A DNA stretch of 64,000 nt from NCBI GenBank assembly GCA_022496805.1, contig CM040088.1:26023501-26087500 (forward strand), written 5' to 3'. The DNA comes from Pohlia nutans. Its lineage: Eukaryota > Streptophyta > Bryopsida > Bryales > Mniaceae. Made by a program: the position numbers and the translations under genes. The notes beneath the pieces are model-generated. The model was not told the origin of the DNA. It ran no database searches and saw only the letters and a program-made list of their open reading frames with translations. Shown here piece by piece: positions 1 to 11,824 of the stretch. Position 1 is the stretch's first letter. Every line of letters begins with the position of its first letter.

Positions 1-2651
1 CCACACCACACCATTCCATCCAACATTCTAGACACACTAATAGCAACATTTAATATAACACACTCATACTTCTCCTCACCAACTACTTGCTCCTTGAAAT
101 CTACCCAATTCTACTCAACATTTGCCAGAGACAAGATTTTTGGCTCACTAGGGACAGCCTTTCAATACAAATGGAAAGGTATCGGATATGCACACCTAAA
201 TGACGCCGAAACAACACAACAAGCAATACACTGGGCAAGACTAGCAGCAAAACAAGACCCTGAAAATGTCACCTTCTTAGTAATCCCAGACACCAACTGG
301 TACCAAAATCTATCACCATACAACGGACCCCTTCTAGATATGCACGCCATCATACATTTTGCCGCGGACACCATTACATATGACGAACCAACAATACCAC
401 TAGAACCCAACAAAACCCGAAACGAACCACTTGCAATGCACATATGGTGTATTCACCACCAAAACAATATTATTGGTACAATAAACCAAATAGACACCAT
501 AAAAACAACAATTGAAAATCTACAAATTTTACAATACCATACACAAATAGCAACACCCACACCACCAAACACAAAAGTTAACAAAAGCACAAAATGGAAC
601 AAACTCATATACCCACCCTATGACAATCCACAAAACATATGGGTAAATCCCCTCCCAAATTTCGAAATAAACACCACACTAAAATTTCTACCACAATACA
701 GCTATTACACAGATGGATCCTTTCTACCACCTAAAGAAGCTAACGATGGCCATTGGAAAAAAGAAAAAGCTGGATATGGTATCTACAATTCATCCAAACC
801 AAATGTACAAATATCAAAAAGACTGCCTGGAATACAAACATGCTTCAGAGCAGAATTAATGGCCATACACGAAACACTGTCACTAATCACCACTAAATAC
901 ATAAATGAACCTGCACATATTTTTACTGACTGTCTCAATTGTATACATGTTCTAAACACACAACTAAAACACCCAACCCAACAAAACAACCACGCCGATA
1001 AAACCATATTAGAAGAAATGCTAAAAATGCTAAAAAAGCGAACACAACCAACCACAATATACAAAGTTAAAGCACACGCTAAAATTAACGGAAATGAACA
1101 CGCAGACCTTTGCAAAAGAAGGAACCATGAAAAGAAGTTATCAATTTGCAGTAAATCCACACGAATTTGCACATACCACACCTTACTACTTCCAAAAAGA
1201 CACATGGCCCAATCGTACCAAACGACCAAACAAAGGTCCAGTTAGATGTTTGGAAGAATACATAAAGAAACATGACCGAGAAAATAACCTAGAAATACTG
1301 GCAGAAAACTTTCCCAACATTAATAAATGGACAACAAACCCCATCATAGATAATAAAATGTCCAATGATTTTTGGAATAATCCAGAAATAACAGACTCAC
1401 AAAAAACAAGCATACTAAAATTTAGAACCGGTCAATACATGGGTAATGCTAGAAAACAATTAATCTTTGGCATACAAAGGTTCCCCTCAAAAACCTGTCC
1501 CATTTGTAACTCACAAGATGCAGATACATGGCTACATATACTTTTACTATGCAAACAACACCATATACACGCACTAAGAACCAAAAGACATAATAAAGCG
1601 GTATGGGAATTAAGAAAACTAATACTCAAATAAATCAAGATGCTACACTCTCATGAATGCAGGCACATTCAACAATAACCCACAAGAAAACACAGTCCCT
1701 CCATGGTTATTACCATGTACTTGTAATCAACAAAGATGTCAATGTAATGCCAGATTCAAACCAGATATATTATGCATTAAAGGCCTCCCATACCAAAGCC
1801 CACCTCCTCTAAACCCCGATGATAACCTAACCATACAATTTATAGAATTCACATACACAAACGACAGATTCTCACCAGAAACAATTGGCAGGAAAATTGT
1901 AAAATACCAACCTCTAATTAATAACATCATACAACAAGGTTGGAAAGTAGACCCTATCATAGTCATTACAGCTGGAGCCAGAGGAACCACACACGTCCCC
2001 TCAATGAAACAACTAGAAACAAAATTTAATATCTGCGAAACCGCCACAAAACACACATTCAAAGCAATAAATACCATTGCCATACAGTATGCCGGATCTA
2101 TCCTTTTACATAAAAGACGCATAGAGAATAATCAAACAATACCAACAGACGTAGTACATTAAAAAAGGGAGGGTAGTGATGAAAACCACTGCTAGCCACT
2201 CTTTTCAAATAACTAGCTCAACTTGTCTCAGGGGATAGGACAGGCCGAATGGTTGGTACAACTTTCCTGCCATGATAACTCACTAGCAGCACCAAGCCAT
2301 ATGTATCACACCACTGCTCAACGAATCCAATCGGTTTCGAACTCGGACCACATAATTATGATACAACGCCCTTCACCAACCAACGAAAGAACTCATGACT
2401 AGGTGATAAATCCTAACACTAAACATACCTTTATACAAACTAACACTCAACCACCATTACTTCGCTCTTTTCCTGTGTTACTATTACTGTTACTTTGCTT
2501 TGGTTTCTTTAGTGTCCATCCTCGAAAGGGGAGAGTAGTATTGTTCCAATGTCCCTTTGTCCGGTGGGCATCGGGTCATTGACATTACGAACGGACACTT
2601 TATTCACGTCGGCCCTTTTATTTAGGGTTGGTGTTTCTATCTATCTATCTG
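1..2651 (+). mobile_element. LINE copy 1, 3' part (cut by window start)
   Basis: This is the 3' portion of a non-LTR retrotransposon of the same family as the full-length element at 40505-54194. The protein frames and the 3' UTR match that copy in order, and the homology already runs at base 1, so the rest lies outside the window or the copy is 5'-truncated. The 3' UTR (2163-2651) contains the conserved stretch with a tRNA-like B box on the opposite strand and ends in a short CTAT repeat at about 2637-2650, matching the TCTATC end of the other copy. The coding part carries frameshifts, so the copy is dead. Confidence 0.85.
94..2162 (+). pseudogene. LINE ORF2 C-terminal part: RNase H, zinc finger, restriction-like nuclease domain
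   Basis: Three frames follow one another and together match the C-terminal third of ORF2 in the second copy: 94-about 1110, about 1094-1633 and 1653-2162. Two frameshifts separate them, near 1105-1115 and 1630-1652. RNase H runs from about 700 to 1110, with the TDGS aspartate, the glutamate in FRAEL, the aspartate in FTDCLN and the late HAD aspartate. A CX2CX9HX4C finger (CPIC...H...C) lies at about 1498-1555. The last domain reads KPDIL, IEFTY, KIVKY and GARG between about 1750 and 1985, a layout like PD-(D/E)XK nucleases of R2-type LINEs. The first residue given here (TTG) is not a real start; the frame is open upstream. Confidence 0.8.
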
Positions 2652-2791
2652 AGGTCACAAACAGTGAAGAGTATTCTCTACCTTACCAATACAGAGGCAA
2701 TGATCGTTGTTTGGGTAATTATCTGCGGTTGCTTTGGCTAGAACTTACATATCCAGACTTGGGTTGACACTTGAGAAGTCTACATGGTAAC

Positions 2792-3236
2792 TTAACCCTT
2801 AAATGCGCAGATGTACGTTTGAAGGAAGTGAATACAAAGAGGTCTTTTTGGTAATGCCAATAAGTTAATGCCCCAAAAATGACTTTTTGAACCTGAAATT
2901 TTTTCGCCACACATGCGTATGGAACAATGAGATGTGAGAATTTTGGTAGAATTTTGTGAGATGAATTAGTTCACCAAAGAATTACTTATATGCGTGCATT
3001 CTAAAGGAATATCTACACTGGTATTTATACAAATACGTATATACAACCATTCATCAGGCCACACAATCTACAAAAATATTCCATTTATTTTTTTGAAAAG
3101 TCCACAATTCTCTACATTACAATGCACAGAACTTTGATGTTCAACATCCAGTTCAATTCAGCCATTAGCCACAAGTTTTTTACAACATGAGTTGAACCAT
3201 GGACCACTATGGTCCACCTGCACACTTAAGGATTAA
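2792..3236. mobile_element. TTAA-flanked MITE, family K
   Basis: The element starts TTAACCCTTAAATGCGCAG and ends, read on the other strand, TTAATCCTTAAGTGTGCAG. It is about 445 bp with TTAA at both ends and has no coding capacity. Its right-hand TTAA (3233-3236) is also the left TTAA of the next element, so the two abut with a shared target site. The interior matches no other element in the window that I could see. Confidence 0.6.
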
Positions 3237-3803
3237 CCCCTAAACACCCAACCATCCAGAAAGTGGACGATGTACAGAATCAAACATTGTTTTTTCATCA
3301 TCCGTCATTGACTTTTTGCAGTGTGGACTTTTTACTATATATGTTATGGGAAGTTAGCTTCATGCATGTGTGATCCCATTAGAAAGGGGATGACTTGTGA
3401 AATTTTTATGCCTCATTTCATGTTGTAGTGGTTCACCTAAAATTTTGAAGATTTTAGTGTAAAAGTGCTCTTAAAAAAGTAAACTTATAAAATTAAGCAA
3501 CCAAAAAATCTCCAAAATCACTACACTTAGAGTATTACATTTCAACCAATCACAACAAATTTCATGCACAAATTGTCAATATCTTATTTGTAATCAAAAT
3601 ACAAAAGAATTTTCAATTTCAAGTTTCAAATTTTATACAAAAATATTGGTGATAGCAATTACAGATCTAACCATATGGATAGAATCCAAAATTCATAATG
3701 TACAACTTTTATTCATACATCAAGTTCAAAATATCATTGCATTTTATGATACATCTTTGCAAAACTGCTAAATTTGGAGAAGGGTGAGGACATTTAGGGT
3801 TAA
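3233..3803 (+). mobile_element. TTAA-flanked MITE, family A (copy A1)
   Basis: Left end TTAACCCCTAAACACCC, right end TTTAGGGTTAA. The interior (including a stretch reading TGCAGTGTGGA and later GCCTCATTTCATGTTGTAG) recurs at 10415, 32991, 35772, 55331 and more distantly at 61827. A subterminal palindrome (ATCCAGAAAGTGGAC) follows the left end. It is non-coding. Confidence 0.8.
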
Positions 3804-3876
3804 CTCAAGTTAGATCAGAGCCTGTGAAGTAAATAGACAAGACAACAGAATAATTTTCCAGCTGAATGGCCAAGCG

Positions 3877-5595
3877 TTAACCCTTTAACGTCCCGATTCA
3901 ACACTGTTTTCAAAGATTTGTTATAAAATGTTTGATGAAAAATAAAAATGGAGTTGATGTACAGTGGGGTGACACCGAAATTGGCACCTTGTGCAATTCC
4001 AGGGATAGTGCCCACACTGCTGCCAACTTTGACACCCTCCCGAGCGCTGGAAAATTGTTATTTATACATGGAATTTTAGACACAAAATCATTGTTATGTT
4101 GACAACATGTATACCAAATTTCAAAGCTAGAAGATTGATAAAAAAAAAAGATATTCAAGATTTACTAACAAAGGGTAGCTATAAGAAATGTTTCACAGCT
4201 GCCAACTTTGACACCCTCCCAAGGATTGAAGAATTTTTTTTTTCACATGGAATTTTTGGAGTAGGAACATCTTTATGTTGTTTACACATATGAAAAAATT
4301 CAAGTCCAAAAGACCCACCAAAAAAATGATATTCCAAATCTATCAACAGGTGTAGTTGTGAGAAACAAAGAGGAAAATTGTCTCACAACTTTGACTGCCT
4401 CTCTAGGGTTGGGAATTTGTTATTTTAAAATGGAATTTTTGGCACAAAATCACTTTTTAGTTGATAACACGCGCAAAAACTTTCATGTTGAAATAACAAA
4501 TACTCAACTGTAGGGAGGCTGTCAAAGTTGTGAGACGATTTTCCTCTTTGTTTTTCACAACACCTGTTGGTAGATTTGGAATATCATTTTTTTGGTGGGT
4601 CTTTTGGACTTGAATTTTTTCATATGTGTAAACAACATAAAGATGTTCCTACTCCAAAAATTCCATGGGAAAAAAAAAATCTTCAATCCTTGGGAGGGTG
4701 TCAAAGTTGGCAGTAGTGAAACATTTCTTACAGCTACCCCTTGTTAGTAAATCTTGAATATCTTTCTTTGTATCAATCTTCTAGCTTTGAAATTTGGTAC
4801 ACATGTTGTCAACATAACAATGATTTTGTGTCTAAAATTCCATGTATAAATAACAATTTTCCAGCGCTCGGGAGGGTGTCAAAGTTGGCAGCAGTGTGGG
4901 CACTATCCCTGGAATTGCACAAGGTGCCAATTTCGGTGTCACCCCACTGTACAAAGCAAAGTTGTAAATGTCAATGTGAAGATAACATCTGTACAGTTGG
5001 ATTCATCATATTTTTTATTGGTATTTTTTAATTAATTTTGCAAGGTTTTCTCTTGAAATTCAATTTAAAATCCAAAAGTAACACAAAAAATCAAACAATA
5101 TTTTAAGGAAATTGGAATAACATGCACTACAAGATGGTATAGTTTCCATTATTTGATTCTACTTATTATGGAAAATCATGTTTAAGGTCCCACTTTTTGA
5201 ACTAAGAATGAAACTTGACATAAACCACTTTTGTTATTTTTCGAAAATTCACATTATCTTATTTTGAAGATCCATACTGTACAAATGGTAATCAACTAGC
5301 ACAAGAATCAAGAGAATTTTGGATGGATGAAAAGAATCACCGTATGTGGTGAAGGGACGCGTCATAAATCATTCAGCGTCCAGAATATGGATTTTTAATT
5401 GAAGTTCAAGAGAAAACCTAGCAAAATTAATTTAAAAATATTAATAATAAATATGATGAATCCAACCGTACAGATGTTATCTTCACATTGACATTTATAA
5501 CTTTGCTTTGTACATCAAATCCATTTTTGTTTTTCATCAAACATTTTATAACAAATCTTTGAAAACAGTGTTGAATCCGGACGTTAAAGGGTTAA
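3877..5595. mobile_element. TTAA-flanked foldback element X with three nested stems
   Basis: The ends read TTAACCCTTTAACGTCC and GGACGTTAAAGGGTTAA. The outer arms, 3877-3961 and about 5511-5595, are nearly perfect inverted copies. Between them lie two independent inverted repeats: 3960-about 4412 against about 4504-4951, and about 4950-5075 against about 5390-5513. Single strands could therefore fold into a three-way junction with one short and two long arms. Short open frames at 3815-4293 and 4741-5031 are the same sequence seen on opposite strands of the arms and are not genes. Confidence 0.8.
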
Positions 5596-7111
5596 ACAGA
5601 TGACAATAATTTTGCACACACACAACACTCAGCAAAAAAGGTTCCCTCAGCTGAGTGGTGCCTGGCAGGTACCCTTCCTTGTAGGGCAGTTAGGAAACAA
5701 CACAAACACCCCACTTCAATTCAACTTTCTTACAATTCCCATCAACCACTCACTTGGAACATGAATAATAATAAGTTATTCACTTGCATTTTCATTACCG
5801 TCCAATCGCCCAATCTTTCAGCTGCCCTGGACCCTGCCTGCTAAAAATCTCTCAACACCAACTACTACCCTACATCATGGGTCCGTTTCCAAATAAATTA
5901 ATTACTGTAATTTTTTATTTAAAAATTGCCACCTGTCATCTTATGATTGGTTTAGTGTGACGTGGTCCTCTTGAAAGCTGACATGGTTATTGAATTTCAA
6001 CACCAGGTTTTTTTCTGGCAACTTTTAGCTTTTGAATCTGACCTTTCACTAGCCTGTTTGATGTATTGGCTAGGGCATTTTTTTTTTTTCCATTTTTCAT
6101 GAAGTGCCAAAGTAGCAATATAAAGTGTTATAGTGGTGCTCCATATTTCAACATTCATCCACATATTAGACATCCACATACTAGATAGAAAATATCACAT
6201 TAGAAGATATCATAGATCCATATTTTTTTTTCATCCACAATCTGGCGATTTCATCAAAGATATTTTTTGGGTTTAGGGTTTTTGGGGGAAAACTTCATGG
6301 TTTTTGGCCAATTTTTAGCGAGACTATTTTTTTCTCATGCAATCTGGCACTATTTCGCTCAATAAAAATGCCCTGGTATTGGCCATTTTCAACTATTGAC
6401 AATAATGCTCTATTCGCACATACGGATACGTAGCTGTAAAAGCAAAACAAAAATTAACTTGCAAGAACTAGAATAAAGGCATTAAAATTCACACCATTCC
6501 GAAGTGGTTTCAAGGTATTTTGAGTCTATGGTGGTATAGTTGATCCGTTGTAGTTACAAATCTTTGTAATTTAGTAAATAGGCGTTCACATCATTGAAGG
6601 TTTAATCATGCCGTTCCCAGACTAACAATGTGTTTGAGACCCATTCACATGCAAATTTGATGGAATTCAACATGTTGGAAAAAGACAAGCATAGTGGGCA
6701 CTTACCACGTTATTATTAAAGTGAACTACAATGTACTTGATGCAATTTCACTGCTTTTAGCAATGTGCATTTGCCACATACCTACGCTCGATTTTACATC
6801 CATGTCACATGCCATGTCATTGGTATAATCATCCAAAAGCCTATCTACGTATCCATATGTGAATGCTCATTTTTGAAACGTTGTTCAACATCTATTTTCC
6901 GCAATTCAAACCTACATGTGCAAATATGACATGTACTTTGTAGTCTTTCACAATGAATGTTTCCTTTACGTTTATGCCAGAAAGAAAATAAGTGTTACCT
7001 ACATGTGCAAATAGGATATGTTGTATATAGTCTTTCACAATGAATGTTTCTTTTACATTTATGCGAGAAAGAAAAGAAGTGTTGCATGTAAAAGTGACAT
7101 CAAAGAAGTAC
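5596..7111. other. Intergenic stretch, nothing coding recognised
   Basis: About 1.5 kb of AT-rich DNA without a supported gene. The only structure seen is a two-unit direct repeat at 6910-7089, listed separately. Confidence 0.6.
6910..7089. repeat. Two-unit direct repeat, about 88 bp
   Basis: The stretch beginning CCTACATGTGCAAATA at about 6911 repeats at about 6999. Both units continue through AGTCTTTCACAATGAATGTTT and a run like GCCAGAAAGAAAA. The copies differ at several positions, so the duplication is not recent. Confidence 0.75.
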
Positions 7112-7876
7112 TTAACCCCTAACTGTCTCGGCGTCCATATTTTGGATGTTTTTTGAGTTACTTTCAATTTGAAGAGCTATAACTTTTGTATACAATGTTT
7201 GATTTCAATGACCCCCCTAATGATGTCTAATTTGAGTGGTAAATATTTCTAATCAATCCAAGATGTATTGATTTTTTGGGAATCATTTGAAAGTAGGGGT
7301 CTTTCAATTGGACAATTTTTGTGGATTTTGATGGCTACAACTTCGGGGCCTTGTATCTCCTTCATCCAATGTCTGTTTCCAATACAACTTGTCGTGTTCA
7401 ATTTCCCTTGAAGTCTGGTTATCATGGTGAACTTTTCATGTCAATCCATGTTGTTCTAAATGTTTGGGAGTCATTTTAGTGCATGGGTCGATTTTGCTTT
7501 TTGGGCTACTTTTTGACATTGCAAGGGCATTTTAGGGCACATCAAAAAAACTCATGACTTGCTTTTGGTACCAATTTGTTTATATGATGATTCTGAACCA
7601 CTTTATAGTTTAAAGTTTTTCATTTGAGTAGTTTTGAAAACGATTTCACCTCTAATGTGTTGCTACGAAAATTTCAGGATCCATTTTTTCACACTAGAAA
7701 GTTATTACCTTACAATCTATGTGGCCAAATGACTCCAAATTTGATCCACATCATTTACAACATGTATACTACAAGATCGTACAGTTCAGATTTCTATACC
7801 TCACATTTAAATCTACAACACATCAAAAGCAATGATGTTTTTAAGCCCAAAAAAGCTAGGGATGCTTAGGGGTTAA
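7112..7876 (-). mobile_element. TTAA-flanked MITE, family B (copy B1)
   Basis: Ends are TTAACCCCTAACTGTCTCGG and GATGCTTAGGGGTTAA. The sequence is the reverse complement of the element at 34097-34912, with matching segments such as TTGGGCTTAAAA with its CATCAAAAGCAATGATG neighbour. A subterminal palindrome, GTCCATATTTTGGA, lies near the left end. It is non-coding; the 81-residue open frame inside is incidental. Confidence 0.8.
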
Positions 7877-8308
7877 AGTGGGAAGAGTGACGAAGGTGGT
7901 CAACAATTTCTTTGACATTTGTCAAACTCTATTTGTTCTAAACTTCTTCCAACATGATAGTGATTTTTCAATTGGGTACATGTGTTCTCCAAGGTTCACC
8001 AATGGCTCAACAATAGAAACTTGAAAAAAATAAGTGAGGACATTTAAAATTAGTGATGCTAGATTTTTACAATTGAATTTTCACTCCATTTCAAATTGAG
8101 GGTTCTTGGTGTTGACAAACTATGTTTCTTGACTCTTGGAAAGCTTATGATCAGCGAGACTTCACAAGTAACCTTGGGCTTGACATTTCCTTGTCCTATA
8201 AATTTTAAAAATACATTTTAATCCATCCAAGCTTGTGGGGCCTTGAACAAAAAATATGATAGTAAGGAAAGTGGTATCCAAAAGATCTAGACCGCACTAC
8301 ATCATTTA

Positions 8309-8484
8309 TTGTCATTACTGTGAGTCACATAATTAATGTGAGATTTCCCACCAATCCTCAATTAGTGTGAGACTTTACACACAATTCTCACTACTCATTG
8401 TGAGAGTTCTCAATTTGTCACACTTTGTTCTAGTACCACAATTACTGTGAGAATATTGAATTACTGTGACTCACAATAATGGCA
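8309..8484. repeat. Inverted repeat rich in TGTGAG
   Basis: About 28-bp arms (ATTACTGTGAGTCACA type) face each other at 8309-8338 and 8457-8484. Between them TGTGAG recurs several times. It may be a degenerate MITE; no clear target duplication was found. Confidence 0.4.
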
Positions 8485-9420
8485 ACAATCGGTGTACTAT
8501 GTCTCTAGACAAACTAACTTACTCTTTTATTTTCCTATTTTTTCAAAAGACTGTGAGCATTCACTGTATTGCGCAAAACTAACTTATCTTCAACAATCCC
8601 TTTATTGTCTTTGCCCCACCAGGGGAGAGACTACAGAAATGCTTCATTTTTTAGGAGTTACTAGGAGTTACGTGCATATACAATAAAAAGAAGCTGTAAA
8701 AGTAAATCTGAGAGACTACGCGACTAGCCACTTGTTCACTATAGTCTCGAGGCCAGCATTATGATTGTCACTAAATTTTATTTATTTATTGTTGGTAGAC
8801 AAATTGAAACATCAATTGCAAGGAAATAAGTGTACTATACTAAAAACATCTGGGTGTACCATATAGTGTACTAAATAGAGTACAAATGAATGAGAACGCA
8901 AATACACAGCAAATTCACAAATGCACCAAAAATGAATTAGTATATCCACTAAATTTACTGTAGTATATTGACCAGGGGTGATACATTCAGGAAACTTTTA
9001 CCGCCCTTGAATCACCCAAAGGGTGGAAAATGACAGAATCTGGAAAGATGCGAATCATAATAAGATTCCAGAGACGAGGGAGGCCGGGGATCTAAACTTA
9101 GACCCCAACTGTAAAACGGTCTTAATCTGGACGGCGGGGATTGGAGGAAATCCTAAATAGAGTTTGGCGCTTCAGTTCAATACCAGAAATATCAAAAGTT
9201 GAACACTGGGAATATTCCGATAGTGTCGGGACTCGGGAGTGCAAGTGAAGGCACGCAAGGCCAAACTTTAACCCAATTGGGTCTCAGATTTTTTTTTAAC
9301 TTATTATTTTTTTAATTAAAATTTAGCAGTTTTGTTTTCTGTTTTTTTTTTTTTTCCATCCCCCCAATAAATAATGGTAACCTTTTACTGCAAGGTAAGA
9401 ATGAATTACACACCGACCCT

Positions 9421-9600
9421 GCTTTTTATAGCAGTTTTGAGTAGATCCTCCTATATATAGGGACTTCGTTTTGTTTCTATTTATTTATTTTTGACCAACT
9501 TATGCAATATTCTTTGGTGATACAAAATTTGATCCTATTTGAATTATATTTTTCACAATATGATCAATTGAAAATCATTAATCCTTCAGTGTCATGAGGA
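9421..9600. mobile_element. Degenerate family C MITE remnant (C3)
   Basis: The segment from GCAGTTTTGAGTAGATCC to AATCCTTCAGTGTCATG parallels 14351-14592 and 17638-17868: GGACTTC, GGTGATACAAAATTTGATCC and ATTTTTCACAATATGATCA occur in the same order. Recognisable TTAA ends are lost. Confidence 0.55.
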
Positions 9601-9661
9601 TAAACAAAGGCTCCTTTGAATCTAAAATTCTTGATCGTTGATGCAAGAATAAGGTTTTTTT

Positions 9662-9804
9662 GTTTGTTTGTTTGTTTTTTTTGTTTTGTTTTTTTTTTGT
9701 TTGACAAAAATTAAAGTTTATTCAATTGCATAAAAAGAGGTACAAATAGAGTAGCCAAATTTAGCTACAAACAGAGGAGACCCAAGTAACTAGTTTACAG
9801 AGAG
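9662..9804 (-). mobile_element. Short 5'-truncated LINE 3' end with A-rich tail
   Basis: On the minus strand the sequence runs through TGCAATTGAATAAACTTTAA into an A-rich tail (the TTTG/T tract at 9662-9705 on plus). An 11-base direct repeat, AAGGTTTTTTT, flanks it at 9651-9661 and 9805-9815, as expected for a target-site duplication. The T-rich repeat could match partly by chance. It appears unrelated to the larger LINE here, which ends in TATC repeats instead of A. Confidence 0.5.
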
Positions 9805-10414
9805 AAGGTTTTTTTGGTTTGGGTGGGTTTCACTCTTCTACGTGGCACCTCTGTTATATGTAACGATGGGTGGGTCCTCATTGCCCGCATTCATTGATGC
9901 TAGAATCTTCAAATCACTTTCTTGTACTTGTCAACAATGTATTTTGGATACACTTTAAAGCATAAAATTAGATTAAAACAAAATCAACCAATTAATGAAA
10001 GCACAGACACCATACCGATATTGACAAAGAGCTTTGCCTGGTTTTTGTACTCACCAATGATCTATTGAAGGATTCTTGTTCACTCTTGTCTTCTAACGCT
10101 ATTTTTGGCCGCCCTTTAAATAATTGATCTGGTTCTTTTTTCGAAGTAAAAAGAAAACCATGAATCCTTAGTCTCTATGCTCCTAATCATTTCCTATCAA
10201 GAGTGACCTTGTGCTCTCCTACCACCACTTACACGTAATTTCCGTCTAAGAATACTCCCCATCATCAAAGTCGCATGAGCTCTCTTTGACTTGTTCCCGA
10301 CAAGAGTTAAACCCCAAACCTCTCTAGTGCTACCAGAACACCAGAAGAAACCACCACCTATGTCCTTGGAGTAGTTGAGGGTCAATTTCTAACCAATTTT
10401 TGGTCCTTTAGAGA

Positions 10415-10989
10415 TTAACCCCTAAACGTCCTCATCCCTCTCCAAATTCGAAGAATTTCAAATATGTCTTATAAAATGTAACTAAGAGGGATATTTTGAA
10501 CTTGATATATGAATAAAAGTTGTACATTATGAATTTTGGATTCTATCCATAAGGTTAGATCTATGATTGTTACCACCAATATTTTTTTATAAAATTTGAA
10601 ACTTAAAATTGAAAATTCTTGTGTAATTTGATTACGAATAAGATATTGACAATCTAAGAATGAAATTTGTTGTGATGGGTTGAAATGTAATACTCTAAGT
10701 GTAGTGATTTTTGGAGATTTTTGTTGCTTAATCTTACGAGTTGACTTTTTTAGGAGCACTTTTACATTGAAATCTTCGGAATTTTGGGTGGAATCACTAT
10801 GACATGAAATGAGGCATTAAATTTCACAAATCATCCCCTTTCTAATCGGATTAGACATGCATGAAGCTAACTTCCCATAAAACATATAGTAAAAAAACCC
10901 ACACTGCAAAAAGTCAGTGACGGATGAGAAAACTGTGTTTGATTCTTTACATTGTCCACTTTCTAGACGGTTGAACGTTTAGGGGTTAA
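10415..10989 (-). mobile_element. TTAA-flanked MITE, family A (copy A2)
   Basis: Ends are TTAACCCCTAAACGTCC and GAACGTTTAGGGGTTAA. The interior is the reverse complement of A1, for example TAAAATGTAACTAAGAGGG and GAAGCTAACTTCCCATA. Its right TTAA also supplies the TAA duplication of the neighbouring Tourist-like element. Confidence 0.8.
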
Positions 10990-11821
10990 GAGCATCTCCA
11001 ACGGCGCTCGCTAAAAACCTGACATACTTCAAAAGCAGATGAAAAATGCCAAGGGCCCTTCCAAAACGCTTCTTAACCCCTAAAAGCGCGAGGGGTATTG
11101 GACAAAACATAGATGTGTTATAATATGTGCCTTCATATGTTTGATGAAGTTTGGTTCAATAGAAAAAATGTAGAGTATCATCTCTATAAATTATCCATAC
11201 CGTCAAACTTCCAAAAATAACTTTAGATCATTTTTAATGAATTTAAAAGCATTTACCTTTGAAAATTTGTATAAATTATAATTTTCAATTTTAGAGTTCA
11301 AAATTTAGTATGATTGGTTAAAGTTGGGCTATCTATTGTAAACTTCAAAAAAGCAAAAGAAATGATGGAGGGATCATCATTACTTTCCCCAAATAGCAAA
11401 TTTTATAACACTAAGACAATGTTGAGATGATCTACTTTGAAAAATTCTCCCGGGTGGAGTTTAACTCGGATTGCCATAATTCAAATTGGGTTGGAAAGTA
11501 GACTTGATGTAGTATTTTAAAATATTTTTTATTTTTTCAATTTTTTTTGTTCTAGGCAGCCCGTTAAATTCGGGCAGCGACCAGAAAATGGTCGTTTGAG
11601 CGCTTAGGGGTTAACACTCTATTATAGAGTCTGTAAAAAATGACACTTTGAATCTAAGTTTAGTTGACTACATCCCACATTTTATTTGTGATTGGTCCAT
11701 TGACTATTCAAATGTACACTATTGATGTTCGAAGAGCGTTTGTTGGTGGGGAGCTTTAAGTTGAAGGGCTCTTCAAGTAATTTTAGCGTGTCGCTTTTAG
11801 CGTGCATGGTTGGAGATGCTC
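10990..11821. mobile_element. Tourist-like (PIF/Harbinger) MITE carrying a nested E element
   Basis: The ends read GAGCATCTCCAACGG and, on the opposite strand, GAGCATCTCCAACCATG. Both are flanked by TAA (10987-10989 and 11822-11824). These ends and the 3-bp duplication are the signature of plant Tourist/Harbinger MITEs. The original element was about 290 bp; family E copy E1 sits inside at 11073-11614. It is non-coding. Confidence 0.75.
11073..11614 (+). mobile_element. TTAA-flanked MITE, family E (copy E1)
   Basis: Ends are TTAACCCCTAAAAGCGCG and GAGCGCTTAGGGGTTAA. It is nested in the Tourist-like element and so inserted later. The interior matches E2 at 36366-36894 (ACATAGATGTGTTATAA type start, TGATGAAGTTTGGT). 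Near the right end is a palindrome GACCAGAAAATGGTC. Confidence 0.8.
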
Positions 11822-11824
11822 TAA

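Larger units (their letters stand above)
7877..10414. other. Intergenic stretch with fragments of repeats
   Basis: About 2.5 kb without a supported gene. It contains a TGTGAG-rich inverted repeat (8309-8484), a C-like MITE remnant (9421-9600) and a short LINE 3' end (9662-9804), all listed separately. The rest, including T-rich tracts near 9290-9355, shows nothing I can name. Confidence 0.5.

Noticed and set aside
3910..5031. Mirror-image open frames (about 82 and 96 codons) with identical protein sequence
   Set aside because: They are the same arm sequence of the foldback element read on opposite strands; no protein family, and the interval is a MITE.
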